A stretch of DNA of 15,260 nt, taken from NCBI GenBank assembly GCA_002067265.1, contig MVQW01000317.1, positions 1-15,260 of the forward strand, given 5' to 3'. The notes under the pieces were generated by a model. The model did no database searches. It worked only from the letters and a program-made list of their open reading frames with translations, and was not told the DNA's origin. Positions 9,647 through 15,260 of this stretch are shown piece by piece. The stretch's first letter is position 1, and each line of letters begins with the position of its first letter. The DNA comes from Methanomethylovorans sp. PtaU1.Bin073 (GTDB lineage: Archaea; Halobacteriota; Methanosarcinia; Methanosarcinales; Methanosarcinaceae). Position numbers and translations under genes: made by a program.

Positions 9647-11461
9647 TCATACAGCATCGTCCAATTTTAGTCTCGGTGCTACTCCAAGCGACTTGATTTC
9701 ATCAAGCAGCAGCTTGAATGCATAGCTCATTTCCACCGGGTGAATATCAGTTTCAGCACCACAGCTTGCGCAATATCTAATGTTCCTCTTGCGGTCAAAG
9801 GTCGCTATCATGCCGCAGTGTCCGCAAACGAGCTCTACTACCTTGTCGGACTCATCAAGCAATCTTTCTTTAAGCGTCATGGCGGCTCCATGTCCGATAA
9901 GGACATCACGCTCCATTTCTCCGAACCTCAGACCTCCTTCTCTTGCCCTACCTTCTGTGGGCTGGCGGGTAAGCACCTGTACGGGTCCACGGGACCTGGC
10001 GTGCATCTTTGAGGCAACCATGTGGTGTAGCTTCTGATATAGGATTACACCAACAAACACGTCTGCAGGTATCCTCTTCCCAGTGACTCCATCATAAAAT
10101 ACTTCCTTGCCAGTATGGGCAAATCCTTGTCTTTTCAGGCCAGCACGAAGGTCTTCTTCGTTTTCTCCCGCGAAAACAGTTGCATCGATGCGCCTTCCTT
10201 CCATACTGCCCACTTTACCTCCAATCATCTCAAGCACATGTCCTACAGTCATACGAGAAGGGATAGCATGTGGATTGATTATAAGGTCTGGGACCGTTCC
10301 ATTCTCTGTGAAAGGCATATCTTGATACGGCACAATAAGGCCAATAACTCCTTTCTGTCCATGCCTGGATGCAAACTTATCTCCAATCTCTGGTACTCTT
10401 TGATCCCTTATCTTCACCTTTGCAAGGCGGGTACCATTTATTGACTCCGTGAGAATGACTGTATCTACAATACCTTTCTCGTTGGAGCGCATTGTTATTG
10501 CACTTTCTCTGCGCTGTTCTACAGTGATACCGAAATCAGACTGTTCTTCAAGGAAACGCGGCGGACTGGTTTTCCCGATTAGCACATCATTTGGACCAAC
10601 AAGTGTTTCAGGGTTCACAAGCCCATCCACATCAAGGTTTGAATATGCCTCAGGACTACGAGCTCCTCTGTATTCCGAGTCAGGTATTTCGAATTTGTCT
10701 TCCTGACCGCCTGGATACCTTCTCTCCTCGCCTTCGAAAGTCCTTATGAAATGGCTTCTTCCAAGACCTCTTTCAATAGACCCTTTATTGAATACTAGTG
10801 CATCTTCAATGTTGTGGCCTTCAAATGACATCACAGCTACTACGAAATTCTGTCCAGCTGGTCTATCATCAAAAGCAATGTTCTCACATGTCATGGTCCT
10901 TACAAGTGCCTTCTGAGGGTAATGGAGAACATGTGCACGAGTATCAGGTCTAAGTTTTGTGTTAGATGTAGATACGCCTATACACTGCTTTACCATTGCT
11001 GCTCCCATGGTATTACGGGGAGAAGCGTTATGTTCGGGGTAAGGCACCATGCCTGTACAGATTCCCAGAATAAGGCTCGGATCTATCTCCATGTGTGTGT
11101 TCTTTGGGACAATCTCGGGCTCTGTCAGGGCAATAAAAGCATTTTCTTCTTCTTCGGCATCCAAGTATTCAACAATGCCTTCCTTCACAAGGTCGTCATA
11201 TGTAATCTCTCCTTTCTTGAGAGACTCCATATGTTCTTCGGTCAATAGCGATTTGCCATTTTCAACTACTATCAATGGTCTCCTCGCCCTTCCTATATCT
11301 GAATTAATGATTACCTCGTGAATATCATCATATAGGGTAACATTCACCTGTCTGGATATTACGCCGCTTCTCCTCTGTTTGCGAATGTTCTCCACAAGTT
11401 CCTGTGGATTACTGTGGGTACCAATGAGTTCCCCATCCAAAAACACTTTTGCTTCAGTCAT
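9647..11461 (-). CDS. rpoB1: DNA-directed RNA polymerase subunit B' (RpoB1)
   Basis: C-terminal half of the second-largest subunit (bacterial beta / Rpb2), 604 residues from the chosen start. Seen motifs are [24 protein letters not shown] near 200-223, [12 protein letters not shown] at 360-371, [20 protein letters not shown] at 500-519, and a C-terminal zinc site with C546/C549 and C564/C567. I start it at ATG 11461 ([14 protein letters not shown]): GGGAGG lies 8 nt upstream and the family begins there. An in-frame ATG at 11485 would add eight residues (MIVWEALE) and place the SD inside the gene. It overlaps the rpoB2 end by 8 bp, so translation is very likely coupled and gives matched amounts of B'' and B'. 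Confidence 0.98.
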   Translation of the reverse strand: MTEAKVFLDGELIGTHSNPQELVENIRKQRRSGVISRQVNVTLYDDIHEVIINSDIGRARRPLIVVENGKSLLTEEHMESLKKGEITYDDLVKEGIVEYLDAEEEENAFIALTEPEIVPKNTHMEIDPSLILGICTGMVPYPEHNASPRNTMGAAMVKQCIGVSTSNTKLRPDTRAHVLHYPQKALVRTMTCENIAFDDRPAGQNFVVAVMSFEGHNIEDALVFNKGSIERGLGRSHFIRTFEGEERRYPGGQEDKFEIPDSEYRGARSPEAYSNLDVDGLVNPETLVGPNDVLIGKTSPPRFLEEQSDFGITVEQRRESAITMRSNEKGIVDTVILTESINGTRLAKVKIRDQRVPEIGDKFASRHGQKGVIGLIVPYQDMPFTENGTVPDLIINPHAIPSRMTVGHVLEMIGGKVGSMEGRRIDATVFAGENEEDLRAGLKRQGFAHTGKEVFYDGVTGKRIPADVFVGVILYQKLHHMVASKMHARSRGPVQVLTRQPTEGRAREGGLRFGEMERDVLIGHGAAMTLKERLLDESDKVVELVCGHCGMIATFDRKRNIRYCASCGAETDIHPVEMSYAFKLLLDEIKSLGVAPRLKLDDAV

Positions 11462-13070
11462 CTCCAAAGCCTCCCATACTATCATCCATGTCTGAATAGT
11501 CGCTATATCCTAGATCGGGCTTTTCTTCTTCATGTGGAATTGTGTCAAATTCCTCAGTATACTCTTCAAGCTCTGCATCATATTCCACTACTTTCTCTGG
11601 GCGGTAATGTGGAACTGTTGGTTTTACGTCCAAATCCATGATTATTTTCTTAAGAATACTCTTTTCATCTACTCCAGTGGATAGTTCTACCATTTGTGCA
11701 AAGTTCTTCACCAGTCCACAGTTTGGTCCTTCTGGAGTTTCGGATGGGCACAATCTTCCCCATTGCGTGGGGTGCAGATCACGAGCCTCAAAGTGTGGTT
11801 GTGCTCTTGATAGGGGGGAGATCACACGTCTTAGGTGCGAAAGAGTTGAAATGTAATCCGTTCTGTCCAATAGCTGAGACACACCTGTCCTGCCTCCTAC
11901 CCAGTTACCTGTGGCAAGAGGGTGCTGTAACCTGTCCGTAAGTACGTCAGCTCTAACAAGAGTCACAACGTTCAGCTCACGGTTCCTCATGTTTGCTCTC
12001 TCTAACTGGTACTTCACATCCCTGGCCAGACGGTTGAATGCCACTCTAAAGAGATCTTCCATCAAGTCACCCGTCAGTTTAAGTCTCTTGTTAGAATAGT
12101 GGTCTTTATCATCTTGGGAACGTTTCCCAAGAGCAAGCTCAAAACAGGATTCTGCCATCCTGCCCAGGAAATATGCCTTTGCGAACCTATCTTTTGGTTC
12201 ATTGCCAAGGTGGGGCAGCAAATATCTGTCCATTACATAGTTTGCACGTTTCATTTGGTAGTCACGTGCCTGTCCTGCTGCAACTCTGGTACCGATTTTC
12301 TCTATAGCTTCACGAGTAGTGGCTACCTCTGCTTCTTCAAGGTTTTCAAGCATGAATTTCATTATTTCTGGGTCGTTGGACACTGTATTTACTAGATCCT
12401 CGTCAGTTTCCACACCCAATGCTCTCATCAATGTTATGAAGTTTATACGACCTGATATAGATGGGAAAGAAACTTCAAGCAGGGATTTACGTCCTCTTTC
12501 TACAACTACCAATGCTCTATATCCTCTTCTTTGTGAGAACACCTTGGCAACTTCTATCATGTCACCATATCTCTCCCCAAACTCAGTAAGTATTTTGTTA
12601 GGGGCAAGGTCCTCAAGGGTCATGACAACCCTTTCGGTTCCATTTACTATAAAATATCCTCCGGGATCTAGTGGATCCTCACCATAGTCTATCATTTCTT
12701 TCTCATTGAGGTCCACAAGATTACATATTGAGGATTTAATCATTACAGGTAACTGTCCGATCTTTGCTTCCACAGGTTCAGACTCTTCTTCTCCCTGAAC
12801 TACGTTCATTTGGAGATATATGGGAGCTGAATAGGAAAGATTACGTAATCTTGCCTCGTTCGGATATAGCTTCTCTATAGCTCCATCCGCCTCTTTTACT
12901 ACAGGTTTCTCCACCCTGATGTTCCCTAGTTTTATATATACGTCCTCTATATCGGTCTCAATAACTCCTTGTTCGTTAATTATATTCTGTAGGCCACTTT
13001 CAAGGAATTTGTTGTATGAGTCGATATGATGCTGGACGATTTTGTCCCTGGTAAAATATGCCGCTAACAC
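11454..13070 (-). CDS. rpoB2: DNA-directed RNA polymerase subunit B'' (RpoB2)
   Basis: N-terminal half of the Rpb2/beta-like subunit, 538 residues. It starts with GTG at 13070 ([20 protein letters not shown]), matching methanogen orthologues from memory; GAGGG lies 7 nt upstream and no ATG fits. Conserved parts include [19 protein letters not shown] at about 132-150, [18 protein letters not shown] at about 325-342, and the fork/rifampicin-pocket equivalent [42 protein letters not shown] at about 411-452. The final 43 residues (496-538) are an acidic tail with about 18 Asp/Glu, ending MGGFGDD; its last codons carry the SD of rpoB1. The B''/B' split is typical of methanogens and halophiles; many other archaea have one fused B. 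Confidence 0.98.
   Translation of the reverse strand: MLAAYFTRDKIVQHHIDSYNKFLESGLQNIINEQGVIETDIEDVYIKLGNIRVEKPVVKEADGAIEKLYPNEARLRNLSYSAPIYLQMNVVQGEEESEPVEAKIGQLPVMIKSSICNLVDLNEKEMIDYGEDPLDPGGYFIVNGTERVVMTLEDLAPNKILTEFGERYGDMIEVAKVFSQRRGYRALVVVERGRKSLLEVSFPSISGRINFITLMRALGVETDEDLVNTVSNDPEIMKFMLENLEEAEVATTREAIEKIGTRVAAGQARDYQMKRANYVMDRYLLPHLGNEPKDRFAKAYFLGRMAESCFELALGKRSQDDKDHYSNKRLKLTGDLMEDLFRVAFNRLARDVKYQLERANMRNRELNVVTLVRADVLTDRLQHPLATGNWVGGRTGVSQLLDRTDYISTLSHLRRVISPLSRAQPHFEARDLHPTQWGRLCPSETPEGPNCGLVKNFAQMVELSTGVDEKSILKKIIMDLDVKPTVPHYRPEKVVEYDAELEEYTEEFDTIPHEEEKPDLGYSDYSDMDDSMGGFGDD
11470..11475 (-). promoter_or_regulatory. Shine-Dalgarno of rpoB1 inside rpoB2
   Basis: GGGAGG lies 8 nt before the ATG at 11461 and decides that start over the upstream ATG at 11485. 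It falls in the glycine codons near the end of rpoB2 (MGGFGDD), so the tail composition and the ribosome-binding site are tied together. Confidence 0.8.
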
Positions 13071-13071
13071 T

Positions 13072-13182
13072 TTACTGCCCTCTGAAGTGATAATTACACC
13101 TAATTAGTTGATGGAAGGTATGAAGTACATTACCTAGCATGGCCACCGCAAAGGTGGCAATATAAAAAATAAACGCTCTCAT
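13072..13182 (-). other. Possible 36-codon ORF in the rpoH-rpoB2 spacer
   Basis: An ATG 11 nt after the rpoH stop opens a 36-codon frame (MRAFIFYIATFAVAML... ending HFRGQ) that stops 1 nt before the rpoB2 GTG. The N-terminal half is hydrophobic enough for a membrane segment. Its start has no good SD; GAGTGA lies far upstream. If translated it would act mostly as a coupling or leader ORF for rpoB2, because its stop (TAA) and the rpoB2 GTG are one base apart. The open frame may be chance in a 123-bp AT-rich spacer, and I do not recognise the peptide. Confidence 0.2.
13142..13158 (-). promoter_or_regulatory. GC-rich hairpin in the rpoH-rpoB2 spacer
   Basis: GCCACC and GGTGGC form a perfect 6-bp stem around a 5-nt loop. 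On the minus strand it comes after a T-rich stretch containing TTTTTTATATT (a TATA-like run), not before it, so it does not look like an ordinary intrinsic terminator. It could be a processing site, or a structure near the 5' end of an rpoB2 transcript begun at the TATA-like run. Confidence 0.4.
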
Positions 13183-13193
13183 TTGATGCTATT

Positions 13194-13430
13194 TCACTCT
13201 ATTACAAGCCTGTAATAAAGTGCCTGTCCAGCCGTCTGGCTTTTCCTGGTTATCTTAACAACATCTCCAACTGATGCGCCAATTTCTTTCACTACAGGAT
13301 CATTGATCTTGATTTTCGGGAATTGTTCCTTCTCTATCTTGTAGCGTTTTAAAACAGATTTCAACTCGTCATCACCCAAAATCTCATGTTTCGGGATCAG
13401 TTCATTATCGAGCAGGTTGAATTTGTTCAA
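13194..13430 (-). CDS. rpoH: DNA-directed RNA polymerase subunit H (Rpb5-like)
   Basis: Small archaeal polymerase subunit equivalent to the C-terminal domain of eukaryotic Rpb5, sitting at the jaw near incoming DNA. From the TTG at 13430 the product is 78 residues (MNKFNLLDNELIPKHEIL...), the family's usual size. Family marks are ELIPKHEIL near 10-18, EQFPKIKINDPVVKEIGA near 34-51 and a C-terminus of GDVVKITRKSQTAGQALYYRLVIE. The TTG is preferred because GGGAGGAG ends 5 nt upstream and the family begins just before the ELIPKHE motif. An ATG at 13460 would add ten residues unlike the family (CTLFEGGE...) that merely translate the SD region. It is the first protein gene of the polymerase operon, with TATA-like boxes upstream between it and tRNA-Lys. 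Confidence 0.94.
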   Translation of the reverse strand: MNKFNLLDNELIPKHEILGDDELKSVLKRYKIEKEQFPKIKINDPVVKEIGASVGDVVKITRKSQTAGQALYYRLVIE

Positions 13431-13435
13431 ATTTT

Positions 13436-13443
13436 CTCCTCCC
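13436..13443 (-). promoter_or_regulatory. Shine-Dalgarno deciding the rpoH TTG start
   Basis: GGGAGGAG is a strong anti-SD match, 5 nt before the TTG at 13430 (7 nt counted from its GGAGG core). It lies inside the longer ATG-initiated frame, which argues against that start. Confidence 0.75.
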
Positions 13444-13467
13444 TCAAAAAGTGTGCACATGAATCAT

Positions 13468-13496
13468 TAATTATAATCAGCAAAAAAACATATACA
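13468..13496 (-). promoter_or_regulatory. Likely rpoH operon promoter region (two TATA-like boxes) with T7 run
   Basis: On the minus strand TGTATATG (13496-13489) and TTATAATT (13475-13468) are TATA-like. The first would start transcription near 13467, leaving a leader of about 36 nt before the TTG with the SD correctly inside it. Between the boxes lies a run of seven T (13488-13482), which could terminate the upstream tRNA-Lys transcript, since oligo-T on the non-template strand suffices for archaeal termination. tRNA 3' end and operon promoter are thus interleaved within about 30 bp. No clear BRE is seen. Confidence 0.5.
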
Positions 13497-13517
13497 AATG
13501 TAACGCCACGATTTGCA

Positions 13518-13594
13518 TGGCGGGCTCGTAGGGATTTGAACCCTAGGCCGTCTGGTTAAAAGCCAGACGCTCTGCCTGACTGAGCTACGAGCCC
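13518..13594 (-). tRNA. tRNA-Lys (anticodon UUU), CCA encoded
   Basis: The minus strand folds as a full cloverleaf. The acceptor stem GGGCTCG pairs with CGAGCCC over 7 bp. The D arm is GCTC/GAGC. The anticodon stem TCTGG/CCAGA carries the loop CTTTTAA, giving anticodon TTT for lysine. A 5-nt variable loop follows, then a T arm TAGGG/CCCTA with loop TTCAAAT. The 73-nt body (13594-13522) is followed by discriminator G (13521) and an encoded CCA (13520-13518). No intron is present. It lies about 90 bp upstream of the rpoH start and has a strong BRE/TATA box 73-87 bp upstream. Confidence 0.97.
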
Positions 13595-13641
13595 ATTATG
13601 GTTGTATGATTCTTTGCTGTCTACTTCCACATCAGTTAGGT

Positions 13642-13659
13642 GTAGCCCTCCAAGAGGGG
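13642..13659 (-). other. Small hairpin in the tRNA-Lys leader
   Basis: AGCCC pairs with GGGCT, and after one bulged C, TC pairs with GA around a TTG loop. It lies just downstream of the tRNA TATA box, where the transcript is expected to begin (near 13645), so it may not be wholly transcribed. The role is unknown. Confidence 0.3.
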
Positions 13660-13666
13660 CTTATTC

Positions 13667-13681
13667 TATATATACATTTCG
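13667..13681 (-). promoter_or_regulatory. Strong BRE/TATA promoter upstream of tRNA-Lys
   Basis: On the minus strand CGAAA (13681-13677), TG, then TATATATA (13674-13667) is an almost ideal archaeal BRE plus TATA element. With the usual spacing of about 25 bp, transcription would start near 13645 and give a tRNA-Lys precursor with a 5' leader of about 50 nt. It may also read on into rpoH. It is the best promoter match in the window. Confidence 0.75.
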
Positions 13682-13744
13682 CAGACCCTGTGCGAATTTA
13701 TGGAATCACAGAGCATGCTTTTTTTAGATGTGTCTTTCATATTC

Positions 13745-13786
13745 AAAAAATGTATCATAGGCTAGATGTCTTTACATCATCGCCTA
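13745..13786 (-). terminator. Terminator-like hairpin and T-run after ahcY
   Basis: On the minus strand TAGGC pairs with GCCTA and, after a small internal loop, GATGT pairs with ACATC around an AAAG tetraloop (13786-13758). Seven bases later comes a run of six T (13750-13745). Placed 78 bp after the ahcY stop, it is well suited to end the deaminase-ahcY transcript before the tRNA promoter. A TATA-like TATAAATA overlaps its 5' edge but lacks a convincing BRE. Confidence 0.55.
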
Positions 13787-13863
13787 TTTATAGTAACTTT
13801 TCCTTCCCTTTTAATAAGGTTCGTCTTTTTCTCTCAAATATACGTACTTTCAGCAGATATATC

Positions 13864-15099
13864 TCATGTTCCTGACTTCCATCCACACATATAGTCGCAT
13901 TGTCCCTGACTCAGGGAATCAATGCTAACATCCATGGACTTTAGCTTAAGTTCAGCTACATGCATATCGATTTCATGGGGTACGGTATGTACTCCGTTTG
14001 AGAGCTTGTTCTGAGCTATATGTCTTACACATAATGCCTGATTTGCAAAGCTCATGTCCATAACTTCGGCAGGATGTCCGTCGCCTGCTGCAAGGTTAAC
14101 CAGTCTTCCTTCGGCAAGAACGTACACTTTTCTATTTCCAATGTCGTACTCTTTAATGTTCTTACGCACAGTACGTACTCCTTTGGACATGCTCTCCAGA
14201 TCCTCCAGATTAATCTCTACATTAAAGTGACCTGAATTTGAAAGGATCGCTCCATCCTTAATAACTTCAAAGTGCTCTCTGGTAAGAATATCACAATTTC
14301 CTGTGGTTGTCACAAAGATGTCTCCGATCTTTGCTGCCTCTTTCATAGGCATAACCAGATTTCCGTCCATCTTTGCTTCAAGGGCGCGTATGGGGTCAAT
14401 CTCTGTGACAATCACATTAGCGCCAAGTCCTCTTGCACGCATTGCAACTCCCTTGCCGCACCATCCATAGCCTCCTACTACCACGTTCTTACCTGCAACC
14501 AGCAGGTTTGTAGTGCGCATTATGCCGTCCCAGGATGACTGTCCGGTTCCGTACCTGTTATCGAACATGAACTTTGTCATAGCATCGTTGACAGCCATTA
14601 CCGGCATTTTCAGTTCGCCGTCCTTCTCCATGGCCTTCAGCCTGTGTATGCCCGTAGTAGTCTCCTCGCATCCACCAAGTATTGCAGGCAGCAGGTCCTG
14701 TCTTTCAGTATGCAGCTTGAATATAAGGTCTGCACCATCATCTATTGTGATATCCGGCTTTATGTCAAGCACTTTATCCATCGCAGCATAATACTCTTTA
14801 TTGCTGCATTCATACTTTGCACATGAGTCTATATTATCCCGTGTGCCTAAAGCTGCAGACACATCATCCTGTGTGCTCAGGGGGTTGCATCCCGTTATTG
14901 CTACTTTTGCACCACCCGCAGCTAGTGTCTCCACAAGAACTGCAGTCTTTGCTTCTACATGCAAAGCTATTGCGATCCTATGTCCTTCCAGCGGCTTTTC
15001 TTTCTCAAAGTTCTTTCTGATTATATCCAGCACCGGCATGTGAGCGCGAGCCCACTCAATTTTCTGATTACCGGATTCTATTAGTCCTTCTTTGTCCAT
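13864..15099 (-). CDS. ahcY: Adenosylhomocysteinase family (SAH or S-inosylhomocysteine hydrolase)
   Basis: NAD-dependent cleavage of the thioether product of SAM-dependent methyl transfer, releasing homocysteine. The 411-residue length is normal for archaea and shorter than many bacterial forms. Seen motifs are the substrate-site LHVEAKTAVLVETL at 46-59, a DDGAD loop at 120-124, EETTTG at 145-150, NDAMTKFMFDNRYGTGQS at 171-188 with the expected catalytic Lys176 and Asp180, the NAD-binding GGYGWCGKG at 209-217, NSGHF at 288-292 and GRLVNLAAGDGHP at 331-343. The start is ATG 15099 with GGAGAT upstream. It follows the deaminase fragment by 35 bp, suggesting one operon. In Methanocaldococcus jannaschii the homologue is reported to act on S-inosylhomocysteine after SAH deamination; the neighbour suggests the same here, which is inference. 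Confidence 0.95.
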   Translation of the reverse strand: MDKEGLIESGNQKIEWARAHMPVLDIIRKNFEKEKPLEGHRIAIALHVEAKTAVLVETLAAGGAKVAITGCNPLSTQDDVSAALGTRDNIDSCAKYECSNKEYYAAMDKVLDIKPDITIDDGADLIFKLHTERQDLLPAILGGCEETTTGIHRLKAMEKDGELKMPVMAVNDAMTKFMFDNRYGTGQSSWDGIMRTTNLLVAGKNVVVGGYGWCGKGVAMRARGLGANVIVTEIDPIRALEAKMDGNLVMPMKEAAKIGDIFVTTTGNCDILTREHFEVIKDGAILSNSGHFNVEINLEDLESMSKGVRTVRKNIKEYDIGNRKVYVLAEGRLVNLAAGDGHPAEVMDMSFANQALCVRHIAQNKLSNGVHTVPHEIDMHVAELKLKSMDVSIDSLSQGQCDYMCGWKSGT

Positions 15100-15134
15100 T
15101 CTGATATCTCCATTAGACTCGTTTTATAGGGTAA

Positions 15135-15260
15135 TTATTCAACTACCCTTGCTATAAGCTTCTCTGCAGCTATGCTTGCCTGTTCTATAACTTTCAGTTC
15201 ATCCATGCAGAGTACTTTATAATCTTGCATGAGTACCTTTCCATTGACAATGGTTGTCAT
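15135..15260 (-). CDS. Amidohydrolase C-terminus, probable SAH/5'-deoxyadenosine deaminase
   Basis: Only the last 41 codons and the TAA stop lie in the window; the frame runs off the right edge. The visible sequence contains TIVNGKVLMQDYKVLCMDE, the typical closing beta-strand segment of the MTA/SAH-deaminase branch of metal-dependent amidohydrolases (a VNGK-x-x-M-x-D-x-x-V pattern), then a helix ending EKLIARVVE. The catalytic metal-binding histidines would be further upstream and cannot be checked. Its position 35 bp before ahcY fits DadD, reported in methanogens to deaminate SAH, MTA and 5'-deoxyadenosine. Other amidohydrolases share this tail, so the exact substrate is an inference from context. 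Confidence 0.6.
   Translation of the reverse strand: MTTIVNGKVLMQDYKVLCMDELKVIEQASIAAEKLIARVVE

Noticed and set aside
11462..11485. Upstream ATG at 11485 as the rpoB1 start
   Set aside because: It lacks an SD at correct spacing and would put the strong GGGAGG inside the coding sequence; the family begins at the ATG at 11461.
13500..13521. GCCA...TGGC inverted repeat spanning the tRNA-Lys CCA as a terminator
   Set aside because: The stem is only 4 bp and one arm is the tRNA discriminator plus CCA; it is probably incidental. The T7 run further downstream is a better termination signal.
13606..13875. Plus-strand ORF of 89 codons in the ahcY-tRNA spacer
   Set aside because: It runs antisense through the strong minus-strand tRNA promoter and the terminator-like hairpin and enters the ahcY 3' end. 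Its composition is low-complexity aromatic, as expected from AT-rich spacer, with no clear SD. Better explained as chance.

Overview
The window is a stretch of a euryarchaeal methanogen chromosome, most likely Methanosarcinales and probably family Methanosarcinaceae. The reasons are: RNA polymerase largest subunits split into A'/A'' and also B''/B' (the second split is typical of methanogens and halophiles), EF-2 with the diphthamide loop, archaeal NusA made only of KH domains, L30e inside the polymerase operon, BRE/TATA promoters, and protein sequences that look closest to Methanosarcina-type orthologues from memory. The genus cannot be fixed without a search.

Every gene lies on the minus strand, so transcription runs from high to low coordinates. 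In that order: (1) the C-terminal end of an amidohydrolase, probably a SAH/5'-deoxyadenosine deaminase (15260-15135), and ahcY (15099-13864), which together look like a SAH-recycling pair. (2) A 270-bp AT-rich spacer with a terminator-like hairpin and a strong BRE/TATA box. (3) tRNA-Lys(UUU) with an encoded CCA (13594-13518). (4) The RNA polymerase block rpoH, rpoB2 (B''), rpoB1 (B'), rpoA1 (A'), rpoA2 (A''). (5) rpl30e and nusA. (6) The translation (str-like) block rpsL, rpsG, fusA, tuf, and rpsJ, which is cut off by the left edge of the window.

The block from rpoH to rpsJ is the classic archaeal transcription-translation supercluster. It encodes the catalytic core of RNA polymerase, an elongation/termination RNA-binding protein, three or four ribosomal proteins and both translation elongation GTPases. 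Spacing is tight (8-bp overlap to about 120 bp), and several Shine-Dalgarno (SD) sites are written inside the last codons of the preceding gene. The longer gaps, rpoH-rpoB2, rpoA2-rpl30e and fusA-tuf, carry TATA-like boxes or hairpins and may be points of internal regulation.

Start codons needed correction in three places: nusA (TTG at 5435), rpoH (TTG at 13430) and rpoB1 (internal ATG at 11461). I found no insertion sequence, intein, CRISPR array, defence or phage gene. The coding content is conserved housekeeping, and I do not see a new multigene system. The points of interest are local: the deaminase-ahcY linkage, the rpoH-rpoB2 spacer with a possible 36-codon ORF, possible SD sequestration before rpsJ, and the acidic tail of B''.
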